Shown in pieces: positions 47,730 to 56,576 of a DNA stretch of 64,000 nt. Each line of letters begins with the position of its first letter. The stretch's first letter is position 1. The position numbers and the translations under genes are program-made. Under the pieces are notes generated by a model. The model worked only from the letters and a program-made list of their open reading frames with translations. It made no database searches and had not been told where the DNA came from. The stretch comes from Mycobacterium sp. E740. GTDB taxonomy: Bacteria; Actinomycetota; Actinomycetes; Mycobacteriales; Mycobacteriaceae. The stretch is taken from the NCBI RefSeq assembly GCF_001672895.1, contig NZ_LZKP01000172.1, forward strand, positions 1 to 64,000, read 5' to 3'.

Positions 47730-50700
47730 TCGCGGATTCCCATGCTGGAGACGATGCGGATCGGGTCCTTGCCGCTGCGGGCGGTGACGGTGAGGTCTCC
47801 GTCGCGGTGCAACGCGGTGATCAGCGTGGCGAGTTCGTCGTTATTCGCCTGGTTGCGGACGGCGCGTCGGAGTCGGTTTTCGGCGTCCTTGGTGAGCGGG
47901 TGCTGATACAGGTCGTCGAGAGCCGCCGATGTGTCGGCGTTGTGGCTGTACAGCGTGGCGCCCAGGCGGTTCCATAGGGTTCGACGAACCCCTCGGAGTC
48001 GTCCAGCTGCCAGGGTCGGGGTGGATAGCGGGCCGCGGACCAGTGTCTCGATGAGAGAGTCGTGGTCCTCAGCTGGCTCCAGGCCGGGCTCCTCGGGGGC
48101 AGCTTCGAAGGTCTTGAGCACTTCATGCCCGGTGAGCAGTGAGGTGGTGCCGTCCGGGGTCGCGCGGCCGAACCCGTCGACTCCGGAGTCGGTGCGGACG
48201 TAGCACACCACCCCGGTGTCGTCGTCGGTCATGCGCTTTCGGCGCGTAGCGGAGATCATGTCGGGCATCCCGGCGATCTTCGCCGCGAGATCGTCATGCC
48301 CTTCGGCCGCCTGTATCCAGTGCTGGTAGGCGAGGCTCGACGCATCGACATCGTCCCCGGAATCGTTGTCGTCGAGGGTCCCGTTGTACAGGTCGGCGAT
48401 GGTCTGGATTTCGCCGTCCGAGCCGAAGAAGAGTTCGTCGGAGCCGAAGGCCTCCGCGTTGGCGTGCAGGCGTGCGCTGATGCGGCGGCGTAGGTCGATC
48501 ACGTTGTCCACCGACTCGTGGAAGAACGAGTAGAGAAGGACGTTGTCCGCTTTCTGCCCGACGCGGTCGACGCGCCCTGCGCGCTGAATGAGTCGTATGA
48601 TCGCCCACGGCAGGTCGTAGTTGACGACAATGTGCGCGTCCTGCAGGTTCTGCCCCTCGCTGAGCACGTCAGTCGCAATGAGGACCCGCAGCTCCCCGTC
48701 GGGTGTGACGTCGGGTTCGTGGCCGGGCAGAGTGTTCGACTGCGGCGAGAACCGCTGCGCGATGCGCGTCGGGTTCTCGCTGTCACCGGTGGCAACGTCG
48801 ACCTTGTCGATGCCCGCAGCCCGCAGCGCGGCTCCGATGTACTCGGCGGTGTCCTTGTACTCGGTGAAAACGAGGACCTTCTCGTCCAGGTGGTCGGACT
48901 GCAGCAGGTGGATGAGGGCGTCGAGCTTGGAATCGGTCTCCGGTTTCCAATCGCCGTACAGGTTGAGCAACGCCCGAAGCGCGGTGGTGTCCTCGACCAA
49001 AGCCTCACGCAGAGCGGGGGTGAACAGCTCCGGACGGATCCACGTCAGGCCTGCCGGGTTGGTCTCCTGCAGTTGCGTGTACCGCGCCTCGGCGCTGGCC
49101 GCTGTGTCCTCGTTGTTCTCGTCGTTTGGGTCGTCATCCTCACCGAACTGGTTCTCAGTGATCGTGCCGGCGGGGATCGCCAACCCGTTGGCGATGGCGT
49201 ACAGGAACAAGTCGTTGCGGGCGACGTGTCGCTTGAGCGACAGGGTGAATGAGTGCCCGCAGGATGAAAGCCGCTTGTAGAAGGTGGTGCGGACAAACCC
49301 GGCGACGTGTCCGCGGCCACGAGCCAGGTTGTCGATGAACTCCTGCTCCGCCTCGGTCGGTGCCGCGGTGGGCGATAGGTAGTTGCCGAGCTCGTAGCGG
49401 GGCAGCCGCAGCGCGGTGATGGTGTCCAGGGTGGCGTTGCCGGCCATCAACGCGGCGGGGTCGTCGTCGCCGAAGGAGTGGTCGACTGGCTTCGGGATGC
49501 GCTGCGGGAAGCGGAATCTGCTGCCGTCGACGAATTCGAGATACTGCCCGTCAGCGTCGGTCTGCGCGAAGTTGTTCTTGATGAACGTGCGAGTTCGGCG
49601 CACCAGGTGCTCGCTCATCAGGCGTTTCCAGTCGTCCGGATCCTCGGACCGTCGGAACGCAGCCATCGTGGTTGTCTTCCCGTCGACCTTGTCGACGAGC
49701 CGGGGGTCGGCGGCGATTGCATTGACCGGGGCGATGCCCAGGTCGTCATCGTCATCGATGTATAGGCCGAGCTGGTTGGCCACGTCCTGGAAACGGATGT
49801 TGTACGGAGTGGCCGTCAGCAGCAGCGCTTTGCTGTCGTTGGCGTGAATGTAGCTCTGGATCGCCTGGTAGTCCCGGCGGGCGTCGTTGCGCAGGGTGTG
49901 GGATTCGTCAACGATGACCAGTTGGTACCGGCGCAGCGTCGGCAGGACCGCGTGGGCCATCGAGTACGGCACTACGCGGCCGTGTAGGTCGTACGCCTCG
50001 AAGTGTTCTTCCCACATCTTCACGAGGTTCTTCGGGCACACCACCAGCGGCATGTAGCCGTGCTCGTCGCGGAGCATCAACGCGACCGCAATGGCGGTCA
50101 GTGTCTTACCGAGACCGACAACGTCGCCGAGCATGGTCCCGTTGCGGGTCATGATCCGCCGGGCCAGGGTCTGCACCGCGGTGGCTTGATAGCCCAGGAG
50201 CTGCTCTCGGATCGCACTCGGCACCGAGTACTCGGCCAATCCCTCGCGCACGTCGCGGGACAAGTCGTAGCAGACCTTCAGGAACACCTCGTATGGTCGC
50301 CTGGGCTCGCGGCGAGCCCAGGACTCGTCAAGGAGATCGAGGATGTCTGCGGTGATCGGCCGACTGAACTTATCGGCCCAGCGGTCCAAGAACCACTGCG
50401 CAAGGGTCTCGGCGGCCGTGGTGTCGAGGACATCGACGTTGAGCTCGTAGTTGACCGTGAGGCCGGGGCGGGTGAGATTCGACGAGCCGACGAACCCGGT
50501 GATCGGATTGTTGAGGTCCTCGCGGTGGCAGATGTAGGTCTTGCCGTGCAGCGGTCGGCGGGTGAACACCTTGATCTCGACGGCACCAGTGGCGAGCAGT
50601 TCGCGCAGCGATTGCAGGACCGCACGGTCCGCCGCGGTCGGAAGACCGCGCATTAGCTGCAAGCGGAGTTGCTCGATCAGGACCGCCTTGCGTTCCCGCG

Positions 50701-51076
50701 CGGCGTTCGCGTCGGCATCGGATTCGTCTGCGCCTTCCAGATCCGCTTGGAGCGCGTCGAGCGTTTCCTGCTGCACTCCGGCTGTCACCATGCCGATCAG
50801 GATCCGGACGATCGGCGGATCGCCTTCGCTCCAGTTTGCGGCCTTATCGGTGACCAACTGGTCGAAGACATTCCAGCCACGCAAGTTGAAGTAGCCGACG
50901 GCGACGTCCATGGTGTTGGACACCTGGAGTGTCTTCTCCAGGTGCGATCCCAAGTCCTGTTTGATGTTGTCGAAGATCCGCGTCAACGCCTGCGCCCGCT
51001 TCCCAATGGTTCCGAAGGTCAGAGCCTTTTGTACAGCACCGCGCCGACTGTCTCCCCAGCAAACGTCAGTTTTCAA
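47726..51076 (-). CDS. PLD-nuclease / SNF2 helicase fusion protein
   Basis: 1,116 residues as drawn from TTG 51076; the real start is uncertain and may be TTG near 50986, because relatives begin close to the RIFDNI motif. The N-terminus has a single HKD phospholipase-D nuclease motif (HGKTYICHRED...GSSN), then SNF2 motor motifs: GDVVGLGKTLTA (Walker A), VDESHTLRN (DEAH-like), LLTATPYN, and helicase C NYDLPWAIIRLIQRAGRVDRVGQ. Predicted to translocate on and cut unmodified DNA. Coupled to the methylase by a 4-nt overlap. Confidence 0.85.
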   Translation of the reverse strand: MKTDVCWGDSRRGAVQKALTFGTIGKRAQALTRIFDNIKQDLGSHLEKTLQVSNTMDVAVGYFNLRGWNVFDQLVTDKAANWSEGDPPIVRILIGMVTAGVQQETLDALQADLEGADESDADANAARERKAVLIEQLRLQLMRGLPTAADRAVLQSLRELLATGAVEIKVFTRRPLHGKTYICHREDLNNPITGFVGSSNLTRPGLTVNYELNVDVLDTTAAETLAQWFLDRWADKFSRPITADILDLLDESWARREPRRPYEVFLKVCYDLSRDVREGLAEYSVPSAIREQLLGYQATAVQTLARRIMTRNGTMLGDVVGLGKTLTAIAVALMLRDEHGYMPLVVCPKNLVKMWEEHFEAYDLHGRVVPYSMAHAVLPTLRRYQLVIVDESHTLRNDARRDYQAIQSYIHANDSKALLLTATPYNIRFQDVANQLGLYIDDDDDLGIAPVNAIAADPRLVDKVDGKTTTMAAFRRSEDPDDWKRLMSEHLVRRTRTFIKNNFAQTDADGQYLEFVDGSRFRFPQRIPKPVDHSFGDDDPAALMAGNATLDTITALRLPRYELGNYLSPTAAPTEAEQEFIDNLARGRGHVAGFVRTTFYKRLSSCGHSFTLSLKRHVARNDLFLYAIANGLAIPAGTITENQFGEDDDPNDENNEDTAASAEARYTQLQETNPAGLTWIRPELFTPALREALVEDTTALRALLNLYGDWKPETDSKLDALIHLLQSDHLDEKVLVFTEYKDTAEYIGAALRAAGIDKVDVATGDSENPTRIAQRFSPQSNTLPGHEPDVTPDGELRVLIATDVLSEGQNLQDAHIVVNYDLPWAIIRLIQRAGRVDRVGQKADNVLLYSFFHESVDNVIDLRRRISARLHANAEAFGSDELFFGSDGEIQTIADLYNGTLDDNDSGDDVDASSLAYQHWIQAAEGHDDLAAKIAGMPDMISATRRKRMTDDDTGVVCYVRTDSGVDGFGRATPDGTTSLLTGHEVLKTFEAAPEEPGLEPAEDHDSLIETLVRGPLSTPTLAAGRLRGVRRTLWNRLGATLYSHNADTSAALDDLYQHPLTKDAENRLRRAVRNQANNDELATLITALHRDGDLTVTARSGKDPIRIVSSMGIRE

Positions 51077-51385
51077 GACTCAGATGCGACCATCGCATCG
51101 CTGCACCGCTCATGTCTGCGGGCGACCCTTGGGATAACGAGCCCCGCGGCACCGTCCTGACAACGACGCCGGCCGCGAGCACCTTCTAAATGCAAGGACC
51201 GATGCCGCTGATTACCCTCGCAATCCTCGCAGAACAGTGTCTTGCGCAGTGCCCGATTAGGTGTGGACGCAATATCGTCCGTCGATAAGCGGCCTGCTGT
51301 ACTGGCGCAGGGGTCGTATTCATTCGGGGTGAATACGCCCTCACGCTGGTCGGCATGTAGCGCCGGGTATTGCTCTGTTCGCTTC
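51077..51385. other. Intergenic with diverged direct repeat, no gene
   Basis: 309 bases. No credible ORF. It contains the left copy of a 63-bp repeat (51272-51334) and a GTATTCA/TGAATAC hairpin at its end. It separates the restriction-type system from the mmpL module. Confidence 0.7.
51272..51334 (+). repeat. Imperfect direct repeat, left copy
   Basis: Begins ATATCGTCCGTCG and ends GGGGTGAAT. About 50 of 65 aligned positions match 63934-63997 in the same orientation. It lies about 50 nt beyond the mmpL stop. Confidence 0.7.
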
Positions 51386-54300
51386 TCACCTCTCCTGGAC
51401 CAGCACGTGAGGTGCGTCCTTCATGCCTCCTGCGTTGGTCTGACCACGTCGCGGGTTTGTTGCTTTGGTGGGCCACCAGCTGGCTTCGCGTAGGAGTGTG
51501 GCGATGGCGGGCACGGTGAGGGTGCGCACGAGGAAGGTGTCGAGCAGCAGCCCGAAGCCGATGATGAGGCCGGCTTGGATCATGATGGCGACTGAGCCGA
51601 CCATGAGGCCGAACATGCTGGCGGCGAATATCAGGCCAGCGGAGGTGATGACGGCTCCGGTGTTTGCCACGGTGCGCAGGACGCCGACGCGGATGTTGGT
51701 TCCGGATTCTTCGCGGAGCCGTGAGACGAGCAGCATGTTGTAGTCGGCGCCGACGGCGACGAGGATGATGAACGCCAGCAGCGGTACGGGCCAGGCGATT
51801 TCGTGGCCCAGTCCCCATTGGAAGACCACAACGCCGATGCCGAGCGAGGCGAGGTAGTTCAGCACGACGGTGCCTAGTAGGTAGAGGGGTGCCAGGAGTG
51901 CGCGCAGCAGTAGGACCAGGATGACGCCGACGATGATTATGGTGGCGATGGCCAGTTGTGCGAAGTCGGCCCATAGGAGTCGTTGGATATCGGAGTTGAC
52001 GGCGGGGAAGCCGGCGACGGACACGGTGGCGTCGGCGAGTGACGTGTTGGGTCGTGCGGTGTTGGCGGTGTCGGTGATGCGGCTGGCGAGGTCCATCGCC
52101 TCAACGCTGTATGGGTCGTGGCTGCTTTCGATCATGAACCGCGCTGTTTTGCCGTCCGGTGAGAGGAATTGTTCGGCGACGTCGGTGAATTGCCGGTTCT
52201 CGAATGCGTTGGCGGGCAGGTAGAAACCGCTCGAGGAGTCGGAGTCGGCCGCTGCGCGTGAAGAGTTTTGCAGTTGGGTGGCAATCTGGCTCATGCCGGA
52301 CAGCATTTCGATGTTGCTGTCGGCGAGGGTGCGGACGCCGGTGGCGAGTGCTTGGGCGCCGGAGGCCAGCTGTCCGATTCCGTCCTGCAATCGGCGGAGG
52401 TTGGTGGCCAGGTCGGCGGGGTCACCGAGGGCTCCGAATGCCTTGTCCAGCGAGGCGACTGCGTTCTCGACGTTGGCGAGGGTGCCACCGACTGTGGCAT
52501 TGGTGGCGGGATCGTAGCGGTCCCCGAGGTCGGCGATCTGGGTGAAGAATCCGCTGTCGCGCAGAGTGACCAGGATCTTCACCTGGTCGCGGATTTGGGC
52601 GCATTGCGGGGTGGTGGCACACCACGGTGAGGTGTTGAGGGCGCCGACGAGTGGGTCGAGCTGGGTGATTGCGTTTTGGGCTTGGTTGGCCAGCGGTCGT
52701 AGTCCTGGGCCGGATTGGATGGCTTGGTCGACGGCGGGGGCAGTGGCGGAAAGCTGTTGCAGCAGTGGCCGGAATTGGTTGACCTGAGTTCCTGCGGATT
52801 GGGCTTGGGTGAGGATTCCGGCCAGTGGTGTGAGGGCGGTGCGCACGGTGCTGTCGAGTTGGGCGAGGCCGTCGGCGAGCTGGTCGGCGCCGCCGGTGAG
52901 TTTGGCGAGGTCGTCTTTGCGTGAGTTGCCCTCGGCGACCGCGCCGGCCATTTTGTCGCCGATCTGGCCGTTCTGCCAGGCCAGTTCTGCTTGGTCGAGG
53001 CGCTCTCCGGTGGGGCGGGTGACTCCGGAAACTTTGGTGACGCCGGGGATCTGGGAGACGCGGGAGGCCATCTCGTCGAGGTCGGCCAGTCCTTTCCCGG
53101 TCCGCATGTCGGTCGGGTTTTCCACGACGAGGAATTCGCTGATGACGACGTCTTTGCGGAAGTGGCGGTCCAGCAGGTGGTAGCCCTGGTTGCTGGCCGT
53201 GGTGTCTGGTTGTCCCTTGCGGTCGTCGTAGCTGATTTTGATGGTTGCAGCGGCTGCTGATAGGGCGAGCAGGATGACCAGGCTGACGATCAGTAGTGGC
53301 ACGGGACGGCGGACCACGGCGACGGCGACGCTGTTCCAGTAGCGGCGGGTGCGGTCGGGTTTGGGTTCACCGATGCCGCGTTTGGCGGCTAGCGACAGCA
53401 CGGGTGGCAGCAGGGTGACGGTGGCCAGAAATCCGAACAGCACGGCGATGGCGCACGCGGGGCCTAGGGCGGCGAAGACGCTGAGCCGCGCGAAGACCAT
53501 GGCCAGGAACGCGAGTGCGACGGTGGCGGCGGAGGCGAGGATGACACGCCCGATGCTGGCGGTGGCGTGGATGATGGCCTGATCGGCGGGTACTTGGGCG
53601 CGGCGCTGCTCGTGGTATCGGCTGATCAGGAACACGGTGTAGTCGGTTCCGGCGCCGAGCAGGATCGCCGTCATGAAGGCGACGGTGAACTGGGAGACCG
53701 GCATGCCCATCTCGCCGAGGGCGGACAGCACGCCGCGCCCGACCGCCAGGCTCAACCCGATTACCAGCAGCGGTAACAGCGCGGTGAACACCGACCGGTA
53801 GACGATCAGCAGGATCAGGGCGATCACGCCCGCGGTAGCGATTGAGATCAGCAGCAGGTCGTGCTCGGCCGAGGCGATCATGTCGCTGAAGGTCGCCGGT
53901 GGTCCCGTCACTTGCACGGTCGTGGTCGAGCCGGTGAACACCTCCGCGGCGATGTCGCGCACCGCGTTGACGGATTCTGCGGCCGTGGGGTCTCCGAGGG
54001 TGCCGGCGACGCCGACGGGCAGGTACCAGGCTTTGCGGTCGACGCTGACCGCCTGGGCTTCGGTAATCGGATCGGCCAGTAGGTCCTGCACCAGCAGGAC
54101 GTGGTCGCCTTCGGTCTGCAACCGGCTCACGAGTTCGCCGTAGCGCTGCCGTGCAGTCGGAGTCAAGCCATTGGGGTCTTCCATGGCGACAAACACCATG
54201 GTTTTCGAGCCTTCTTCGCCGAACGCGGCGCTCATGCGGTCAACCGTCTGCAAGGACGGCGCATCGCGAGGAATGAGGTCCACCGACTGTTGGCGCACCA

Positions 54301-54508
54301 CGGTTTCCAGCTGGGGAAACAGCAGCGCGAGAACCACCGCGGCGCCCAGCCATACCCCGATGACCAGCGCTTTGTGCCGGAGGGTGAATCGGGCTAGCGC
54401 TGCCAACCGTTCGCTGTACTCGCGAGTGTCGGCCGGGTCGGGGGATCCGTTGGCGCGCCGACCAGAACGCGTGGCCTGGCTTGGGGAATCTGCAGTGCCG
54501 TCGGTCAC
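51386..54508 (-). CDS. MmpL/RND family membrane transporter
   Basis: 1,040 residues from GTG 54508 (GGAGG five bases upstream). Two MMPL halves, each with a membrane helix, a large outside loop and five helices; GTDYTVFLISRYHE and GADYNMLLVSRLREE are the paired RND motifs whose Asp-Tyr residues carry protons. The second outside loop is long and helical (coiled-coil, LDSTVRTAL...). Exports lipids or drugs; substrate unknown. No mmpS next to it. Palindromes upstream indicate TetR control. Confidence 0.92.
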   Translation of the reverse strand: MTDGTADSPSQATRSGRRANGSPDPADTREYSERLAALARFTLRHKALVIGVWLGAAVVLALLFPQLETVVRQQSVDLIPRDAPSLQTVDRMSAAFGEEGSKTMVFVAMEDPNGLTPTARQRYGELVSRLQTEGDHVLLVQDLLADPITEAQAVSVDRKAWYLPVGVAGTLGDPTAAESVNAVRDIAAEVFTGSTTTVQVTGPPATFSDMIASAEHDLLLISIATAGVIALILLIVYRSVFTALLPLLVIGLSLAVGRGVLSALGEMGMPVSQFTVAFMTAILLGAGTDYTVFLISRYHEQRRAQVPADQAIIHATASIGRVILASAATVALAFLAMVFARLSVFAALGPACAIAVLFGFLATVTLLPPVLSLAAKRGIGEPKPDRTRRYWNSVAVAVVRRPVPLLIVSLVILLALSAAAATIKISYDDRKGQPDTTASNQGYHLLDRHFRKDVVISEFLVVENPTDMRTGKGLADLDEMASRVSQIPGVTKVSGVTRPTGERLDQAELAWQNGQIGDKMAGAVAEGNSRKDDLAKLTGGADQLADGLAQLDSTVRTALTPLAGILTQAQSAGTQVNQFRPLLQQLSATAPAVDQAIQSGPGLRPLANQAQNAITQLDPLVGALNTSPWCATTPQCAQIRDQVKILVTLRDSGFFTQIADLGDRYDPATNATVGGTLANVENAVASLDKAFGALGDPADLATNLRRLQDGIGQLASGAQALATGVRTLADSNIEMLSGMSQIATQLQNSSRAAADSDSSSGFYLPANAFENRQFTDVAEQFLSPDGKTARFMIESSHDPYSVEAMDLASRITDTANTARPNTSLADATVSVAGFPAVNSDIQRLLWADFAQLAIATIIIVGVILVLLLRALLAPLYLLGTVVLNYLASLGIGVVVFQWGLGHEIAWPVPLLAFIILVAVGADYNMLLVSRLREESGTNIRVGVLRTVANTGAVITSAGLIFAASMFGLMVGSVAIMIQAGLIIGFGLLLDTFLVRTLTVPAIATLLREASWWPTKATNPRRGQTNAGGMKDAPHVLVQER

Positions 54509-54531
54509 TGGACCTCCACTGATAGCGAATG

Positions 54532-54560
54532 GTAGCGATCGATACTGTCGGTATCGCTAC
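54532..54560. promoter_or_regulatory. Nested palindrome upstream of mmpL, TetR-type operator
   Basis: Outer arms GTAGCGAT (54532-54539) and ATCGCTAC (54553-54560) are perfect inverted repeats; the inner palindrome CGATAC-N5-GTATCG is 54540-54556. Similar 16-17-bp sites occur at 61628-61644 and 62837-62871. Confidence 0.65.
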
Positions 54561-54696
54561 GCTACCGCATGTAGTGCAAGTGGTGACGGCGTCGTAGGAC
54601 GCCAGGCCGCGCAATGCGCGACTGGGGAAGGACAGGCGGCCGCTATCGAGTCCAGCGCCGGCCGCCGGTCACAGCCGGCAGGGAATGGTCGAACAC

Positions 54697-54813
54697 TCAG
54701 TTGGCTTCTGAAGCCAGGCCGACGTTGTTCAGTCGACGGCATTGGCCTTGGATGTTGTTCAGGTCTTGCTGTTGCTGGTCTCGGACGTTGACATCGAGCG
54801 CACGGACGGCCAC
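54697..54813 (-). CDS. Possible small Gln/Asn-rich ORF or 3' remnant
   Basis: From GTG 54813 to TGA 54697-54699 the minus strand encodes 38 residues including VNVRDQQQQDLNNIQGQ and ending VGLASEAN. The open frame continues upstream into tetR without an ATG, so it may be the 3' end of a lost gene. No SD. Low confidence. Confidence 0.25.
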   Translation of the reverse strand: MAVRALDVNVRDQQQQDLNNIQGQCRRLNNVGLASEAN

Positions 54814-54836
54814 ATCGCGTAGCGGGGCCGCTAGCT

Positions 54837-55499
54837 CTAGGTTTGCGCTTCGGTTGTGGCCGACTGGCCCGTGTTCTGCAGCAGCACGTAATTGCCTAGG
54901 CTGCCCAGGAAACCTGCGCAGTGCTGAACGAGTTCATCGGTGGTGAACTCCAGTTCTCCGTCGAGTCGGCGGCGCAAGACTTCGAATAGCCCTCCCACGC
55001 CCAAGGTCGAAGCCAAATGGGCAACCCCCACGGCGGAGTCGGGGATGTCGAGGTGGAGTCTGGCCTCGCGCAATACGAGGTCGGTGAAACCGGCCATCAG
55101 TTCGCTGCGTAGCTCTCGGAGCAGCGGCTCGGTTGCAGATTCCACGAACAGGATCCGACCCAGCCGAGGGTCGTCGTCGATCATGCTGACCAGCCTGTGG
55201 ATCGGCGCGTACGCCAGCACCTCCGGTGGCTCGCCGGCATCGGGGATCGCGTCGACTATCACCTCCTGGAAGGTGGCATAGAGCTGCTGGTAGACAGCCC
55301 GCAGGAGGGCGTCTCGGCCGGAGAAGTGCTGGTAGAAGTAGCGTGACGTGACACCTGATTCAGCGCAGACGGCAGTCACAGTGGCGGCGGCAACACCGCG
55401 CGTGCCGATCAACTCGGTTGCGGCCTCGATGAGACGGGTGCGCCGGTTCCGGTGACGCTCCTCGGCGGACATCCCGCTATACACCCGCGCCGAAACCAC
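54837..55499 (-). CDS. TetR family transcriptional regulator
   Basis: 220 residues, GTG start. RLIEAATELIGTRGVAAATV...CAESGVTSRYFYQHFSGRDAL is the TetR DNA-binding domain; the rest is a helical ligand domain. Divergent from the metal-dependent hydrolase gene with an inverted repeat between, and reads toward mmpL; control of either or both is plausible. Confidence 0.9.
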   Translation of the reverse strand: MVSARVYSGMSAEERHRNRRTRLIEAATELIGTRGVAAATVTAVCAESGVTSRYFYQHFSGRDALLRAVYQQLYATFQEVIVDAIPDAGEPPEVLAYAPIHRLVSMIDDDPRLGRILFVESATEPLLRELRSELMAGFTDLVLREARLHLDIPDSAVGVAHLASTLGVGGLFEVLRRRLDGELEFTTDELVQHCAGFLGSLGNYVLLQNTGQSATTEAQT

Positions 55500-55520
55500 G
55501 TGGATAGCTTGCCATCTAAT

Positions 55521-55542
55521 TCTGACAAGGCTTAGAGTCAGA
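55521..55542. promoter_or_regulatory. Inverted repeat TCTGAC-N10-GTCAGA, TetR operator
   Basis: TCTGAC (55521-55526) and GTCAGA (55537-55542), with AT-rich flanks continuing the symmetry. Lies between divergent tetR and the hydrolase gene. Confidence 0.55.
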
Positions 55543-55576
55543 TTGCCAGCGTGCCCTTGACGAACGGGAGAACAAC

Positions 55577-56446
55577 ATGAGCGACGATTCGTTCACTCGG
55601 CCCACCACGAGGGTCGTCCCGAAGCCCCGCCGTGTTCGATTCGACATGCCTGCTGGGACCAGTCGGCAGCACTTCGTCGATGGCGACTTGGTGATGAGCC
55701 ACTTTGTGTCCACCTTGTCGGCCACGTTCCCCGAAGGCGAAGACTTCTTCATCCGGTCAGTCCGCGAGTATCGGGACCACATCAGCGACGCTGACCTCAA
55801 GGAGGCGGTCAAGGGATTCATTGCACAAGAGGCCACGCACCGACACCAGCATCGGCTGCTCAACGATCGGCTCCAAGCGATGGGCTATCCCACCGAGGGG
55901 ATCGATCGCCATATCAAGAAGTTGGTTGGCCGACTTGAGAAGCGTTTTTCTCCCAAGATGCGCCTGGCTGTGACGGCCGCCCTCGAGCACTACACAGCGA
56001 CATTCGCCGAGATCATTCTCACCAGCGACGAAGCTCAAGAATTGATCGGCGACACCGAAGTGCGGCCTATTCTGCTCTGGCACGCACTGGAAGAATGCGA
56101 GCACAAGGCCGTCGCTTTCGATGTCTACGAGACGGTCGGTGGAAGCGAACGCACCAGGGTCTGGGGGATGCGGATCGCCAGCCTCCTCTTGTTCAGCGAG
56201 TTGGTCATCCAGACCACCCGCTCTCTGGCCGGTGACCGTGCCGCCTACAACCCGGTGCGGTTGCTGCGCAGCCTTCGAGGTTTCCGTCATAACCCGCTAT
56301 TCAGCCCAGCAGCAATTGAGCGCTTTCGTTCCTACACCCGCGCCGGATTTCATCCCGACGACTGGGACAGCGCAGAAATCCTCGAACGCTGGACCAAGGA
56401 ACTCTTCGACGCCGATGGTGGCCAACAAATGCGTAGTAACGTCTAG
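55577..56446 (+). CDS. Metal-dependent hydrolase (PF10118 type)
   Basis: 289 residues. IAQEATHRHQHRLLND, ALEHYTATFAE and LWHALEECEHKAVAFDVY supply the His/Glu ligands of this putative metal-dependent hydrolase family, which resembles ferritin-like di-metal helical bundles. GAGAACAAC-ATG gives a modest SD. Probably regulated by the divergent TetR. Substrate unknown. Confidence 0.82.
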   Translation: MSDDSFTRPTTRVVPKPRRVRFDMPAGTSRQHFVDGDLVMSHFVSTLSATFPEGEDFFIRSVREYRDHISDADLKEAVKGFIAQEATHRHQHRLLNDRLQAMGYPTEGIDRHIKKLVGRLEKRFSPKMRLAVTAALEHYTATFAEIILTSDEAQELIGDTEVRPILLWHALEECEHKAVAFDVYETVGGSERTRVWGMRIASLLLFSELVIQTTRSLAGDRAAYNPVRLLRSLRGFRHNPLFSPAAIERFRSYTRAGFHPDDWDSAEILERWTKELFDADGGQQMRSNV

Positions 56447-56576
56447 CTCGACCAGAGCCCGTCGCGGTCAAAGTCGGCCTAAGCGAAGAACAATTCATGG
56501 GCTTCGCTCCGCGCGCAGTGAAGTCAAGCCCAGTCCTTTCTACTGGCCGCTCGATGGTGCTCGATCACGTCGCGAC

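Larger units (their letters stand above)
38594..51271. mobile_element. Putative tRNA-Pro-associated genomic (defence) island; right end uncertain
   Basis: The left edge is the tRNA-Pro fragment. Inside are only accessory genes: HTH/DUF3039, kinase pair, wHTH pair, DUF5131/TcmP and methylase/helicase. No integrase is present in the window and no second att core was found, so the right end is set provisionally at the direct repeat near 51,272; the island may extend further, including region 51.4-63.6 kb. Confidence 0.5.
54509..54836. other. Intergenic between tetR and mmpL: operators and a possible small ORF
   Basis: 328 bases. The mmpL-proximal part carries nested palindromes (54532-54560); 54697-54813 has an open minus-strand ORF rich in Gln/Asn. 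No promoter can be assigned with confidence. Confidence 0.6.

Noticed and set aside
38594-51271. Prophage
   Set aside because: No capsid, tail, terminase, lysis or integrase genes; DUF5131 also occurs in phages but alone does not make one.
51272-51334. The direct repeat as the second att copy of the tRNA-Pro island
   Set aside because: It shares only a TCGGGGTG octamer with the tRNA fragment, which is not enough for an att core.
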